Shown here: positions 60,615 to 64,000 of the stretch, piece by piece
How positions within the stretch are numbered: the stretch's first letter is position 1
Layout: each line of letters starts with the position of its first letter
Source of the DNA: Hetaerina americana
Taxonomy: Eukaryota > Arthropoda > Insecta > Odonata > Calopterygidae
Reading direction: 5' to 3'
Assembly (NCBI GenBank): GCA_022747635.1
Contig: JAKTNV010000003.1
Location: 51,710,857-51,774,856 of the forward strand
Length of the DNA stretch: 64,000 nucleotides
Notes under the pieces: model-generated
Told to the model about the DNA's origin: nothing
The model's database searches: none
What the model saw: only the letters and a program-made list of their open reading frames with translations
Made by a program: the position numbers and the translations under genes

Positions 60615-61180
60615 CGAGGTCTATTGAAAAAGTATCGCAAAATTTGAATTTTCGATTTCGGGTTACGTATATTTGATTTTCGATTTTTTGGCGGCGTTAC
60701 GTTGGTACTTATGTCTCTCAGTTATGCCGAAAAGTTTAGCCATTTTGAATGTTCAGTTAATTGTTGACAGCTGTTTTGCTTGGACGTGTTTTGGCTTGTC
60801 TTCGATTTTTGCCTGTTCCAAAAAAAGGATAAAAAAATCTTTATCAAATTTTGTGTGAAAAACGATATTGAGGGCGCGGACGCATTCCGAATGTTGACCG
60901 TGGTACATGGAGAAGCTACCTCTGACCAAAGCAACCTTTATCTGTGGTATTGAATGTTCTCAGAGGGCCGAGAAGATGTGAACTATGAAGACCATGCCGG
61001 ACGCCCGAACACGTCAAAAACAGGCGAAAACATTGATGAAGTGAAGAAAACAGTATGCCCACTCGTCGAATCACCCTTAGAGAAGTTGCTGAGGACCTAA
61101 ACATATCAATTGGCTCGTGCCATTCGATTTTTACCAATGGTTTGGGCATGACACGGGTCGCCGCGAAATTCGTACCATAA

Positions 61181-61567
61181 TTGCTCAATTTCGACCAAAA
61201 ACAGCAACACATCAACATTGCTAATGAGGTGTTGGACTCTGTCCGCGACGACCCAAATTTGCTCCAGAGGGTCATAACTGGTGACGAATCATGGATTTAT
61301 GATTATGACGTAGAAGCTAAAGCTCAATCATCCCAATGGAGGCTGCATCACGAGCAAAGACCGAAAAAAGCGCGCCAAGTCCAGTCGAACGTGAAAGCGT
61401 TTCTTAAAGTTTTCTTCGATTGCAGGGACGTGGTGCATCATGAGTTCTTACCACAGGGTAGAACGGTAAATAGGGAATATTACCTGCAAGTAATGTGCAA
61501 TTTGCGCGAAGCAATCCGACAAACGCCAGGATTTGTGGAAGAACAAATATTGGCTTTTGCACCATGA
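61181..61567 (+). pseudogene. Mariner family C transposase, catalytic fragment
   Basis: 128 open codons: LNFDQKQQHINIANEVLDSV, the first catalytic aspartate in ITGDESWIYDYD, EQRPKKARQVQSNVKAF, VVHHEFLPQGRTVNREYYLQ and NLREAIRQ. It ends where a frameshift precedes the expected HHDNAPAH. That motif is present in another frame (CACCATGACAACGCCCCTGC, 61561-61580) and is immediately followed by its own inverted copy. The upstream DNA-binding region is present but shifted. Not functional. Confidence 0.85.
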
Positions 61568-61603
61568 CAACGCCCCTGCTCACAGGGGCGTTGTCATGGT
61601 GCA
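61558..61603. repeat. Perfect 21-bp hairpin inside mariner C
   Basis: TGCACCATGACAACGCCCCT.. at 61558-61578 is exactly complementary to 61583-61603 across a 4-nt CTCA loop. The left arm is ordinary transposase sequence (the HHDNAP codons). The right arm replaces the sequence expected next in the transposase, so it is an inverted copy of the left arm. Confidence 0.95.
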
Positions 61604-61943
61604 TCGTTACTTGTGAGCAAATTTTTGGCCAAAAACAACACGCTAATAATACCGCAGCCCCCGTATTCCCCAGTGACTTTTTATTGTTCCCGAAACTGAA
61701 GAGGCCCATGAATGGACGACGCTAAGCTACGATTGACGAGATAGAGACTGCATCGAAGGAGGAGCTGAATAAGATCACAAAAAATAACTTTTTGAAGTGC
61801 TTCGAGGATTAGAAAAAACGTTGGCACACGTGTATAATATCTCATGGGGACTAATTTGAAGGGGAAGAAGTAGATATTCATGAACAAATACATAATTTTT
61901 GAAAGAACACAAAATCCGCGATACCTTTTGAACAGACCTCGTA

Positions 61944-64000
61944 TATTGAGCATTTTTCTGAATATCATATAACTTTCATCCGATAAGACTTAGTGCACAT
62001 GTCTATAGTGCGTTTTATTATTTGACGTTAGATAAGAATGCCACATGGCATGGTCTTCAAATTTAATTACGGCAGTAACGATGTGAGGTACATCCGCGAA
62101 AAAAGACCCACTGACAAGAGACCCACTGATAAAATCACGAGCCATGAGTTTTCCACATTTCAATACCCTCTGCCTATGGGAATACAACGTAGTAGAGAGC
62201 AATGTATACTGGTTAAGGTATAATATCCTAAGAAATGGGGGGCCATGAATTTCCATTTGAATGCGCAGTTTAAAACTAAAGGTGTGATACTTTTTTATCT
62301 AGAAAGTGATTTAACGTTGTATTTTAATCAGCTTATTAAACTAAACGTTTAGGGATGACGGTTCTCGCTTTACTTTTACATTCTACGCCATAATTTCTCC
62401 GTAGTAAATATATAGATAATCATTGCTCTTTGCTGCTTCAAAGATTTTCAAAAGAATCTGAAATTACAAAAGGTTTCAATATTCGTAATAACGGTTCATT
62501 ATCATTTTAATTTTAATCGGATTGGAACCGACGTCTGGCGGGAAAACGAGGTTATCTGTAGGATTAATTGATTAATTCAAATTAAGGAATTTTTCCCTTA
62601 CTAACTATAAATTGATTATGAAAAGTTAAACGTATCAATTCAGTAGGAAAATGGATTTGCATTTTATCATAAAAACCAAAGATAGGTAAGTACTCCCGCC
62701 CCTTTGATAAAAATGTAAAAAGTAATTTTGACTATAGTAATTATATTTTTTCGATTAAACTCGTTGCGGAAGTCATGCTACTGCTTAAACCTGTTTTAGG
62801 GCATCTATAGTATGCAAAGGCGTGTTAATTGCGGAGGGACTATGAGTAGCATGAAATCATGTTTCCTCCCAAGTATTCATTCATCCAAACCCACCACCTG
62901 GTTCTTCGACATCCAGTACCATTCAATGGAACATAAACATTCAGTGGTAACATTCTTTTCAGGAAGAATGACACCTTTTGGAGTTGATCATGACCTTTGC
63001 TGCAAAATGTTGGTTGGTGAATACCGACGCCCGTTAGCAAATCAAATAGCGCTGGACACGAGCTTAAGGTCCAGAAAGGTGAAGCTCCATTCGAGCGACC
63101 AGACAGCGTATTGAGTAAACAACCCTGAAAAATAGTCATTCGTGACTCCACCCAGGATAGGGGAGGAGGAAGAGTGGGACATGTCTCACCGTGACGATCT
63201 GGTCAAGGGGGAGGAGGTAGTTTCGCTATCCGTGATGTCACGTCAGATACTATTAAATCTCCAGCGCCTTGACGCTGTTACTTTGTTAAAGAAAAAGCAT
63301 GTGAAAATATTCCATTAAAGAGACCGAGGGATTTCAAGGGAAAAACGCGGCTAAGGCCGCCGCACTGTTTAGGGGAACCTGATAAGAGAGAGAAATACAG
63401 CAAAAGGATATCTATAAAATGCACAAGAAAATAATACAATAATGAATTCGTAAACCCATGCAAAAGTGTTTTTTATTACATTTTCCTTTACTTTTCTCTG
63501 TAGACATTTGCTTTCGTTGAATTCCTTTCTCCCTTCTTTTTTGTGCCCCTTAAAGATTACGGCCGTCAGGAATTCCATTGTAAATTTATATATTTGAGCG
63601 GCCTTAGTAAATTTCTTCATTTAGGGGATCAGCTCTTTTTCCGGAGCATGGAAATGCGAATTAGGGAGATTGGAAAAGGTCTTAAAAAGAGCGTGCCCTC
63701 ATTTTGAGAAGGCAACATTTCGTGGCATTCATTAGGGTACCCCGGTATTTGATCCATTGAGGTGGGATTTGGGAACCTATCGTACATATGCCGGAGTACC
63801 CCTCTGGATAAGCGAGGGAGTAACCTTAAAGAGAAATATGTTTTACATTTTATAAACTGTGACGCCTTTTCTCAGTAGGAATGAATGCAAAAAGGTTTCC
63901 CCTTTCATGGTAAAGATGACTTAACCTAAAGAGACATTTTAGGCCGAGGCATTGAACATCCTTAAAACCATTTCGTTAATTTATTTTTTTTTAACTGAAG
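61944..64000. other. No recognisable gene
   Basis: AT-rich with slightly GC-richer sequence at 62810-63260. Overlapping 100-103 codon frames on opposite strands there have no known motif. GACCCACTGA is repeated in tandem at about 62106-62127. Confidence 0.45.

Larger units (their letters stand above)
60615..61941 (+). mobile_element. Full-length mariner, family C, 1327 bp, decayed
   Basis: Terminal inverted repeats start CGAGGTCTATTGAAAAAGTA at 60615, with a diverged complement ending at 61941, flanked by TA (60613-60614, 61942-61943). The + strand encodes a broken transposase: helix-turn-helix remnants (VKNDIEGADAFRML, 60857), linker (AGRPNTSKTGENIDEVKK, about 60997), an open catalytic block at 61181-61567, then C-terminal remnants (KNNFLKCFED, 61783). 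Frameshifts, stops and a small deletion removing the SPDLA part of the third-aspartate motif inactivate it. Unlike A and D it keeps nearly its whole length. Confidence 0.9.

Overview
This is a gene-poor, AT-rich piece of an animal nuclear genome, almost certainly an arthropod and probably an insect. The reasons are several mariner lineages, CR1/Jockey-like and a second class of non-LTR retrotransposon, several tRNA-derived SINE families, long (TA)n microsatellites, and no operons or dense coding. I cannot name the species. No complete host gene was found. The only long intact reading frame that encodes a recognisable protein is a mariner transposase.

Layout: 1-4.3 kb is featureless apart from a purine-rich patch. 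4.3-9 kb is a nest of transposable elements: a (TA)n tract, a tRNA-derived SINE (family A), an internally deleted mariner (A1), a decayed LINE (family R, + strand), a minus-strand SINE (family C), more (TA)n, and a second SINE-A. 10.4-11.1 kb is a GC-rich block that switches from pyrimidine-rich to purine-rich. At 12.1 kb is a second copy of the deleted mariner (A2). It has the same 753-bp length as A1 and differs at three sites that I can find. 17.4-19.5 kb is a GC-rich, strand-asymmetric domain. A SINE with a conserved-looking body (family B) lies at 22.2 kb. 25.7-28 kb holds a CR1-like LINE (minus strand). 28.0-30.7 kb holds an inverted repeat with a hammerhead-like core, a SINE tail, (TA)n, the best-preserved LINE-R copy, and a mariner remnant (D). 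34.7-41.5 kb carries three more minus-strand CR1-like copies, a LINE-R 3' fragment and a tRNA-like repeat. 42.7-43.6 kb is strongly purine-rich. 45.9 kb holds a 93-bp-arm foldback repeat. 56.2-57.5 kb is a complete mariner (B) with an intact DD34D transposase. 60.6-61.9 kb is a full-length but decayed mariner (C) carrying a perfect 21-bp hairpin.

How it fits together: most recognisable sequence is transposon-derived. The most notable item is the mariner-A pair. Both copies have 33-bp perfect terminal repeats, TA target duplications and unrelated flanks. Both keep an open 135-codon frame for the paired helix-turn-helix DNA-binding region while lacking the catalytic domain. They look like a recently amplified non-autonomous family that could still encode a terminal-repeat-binding protein. 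Host coding sequence is suggested only by small, well-framed splice-site pairs (45612-45666 and 47656-47719 on +, 58450-58505 on -) and by a recursive-splice-like CAG|GTAAG at 12064. These would fit long introns, but they are inferences from sequence signals alone.
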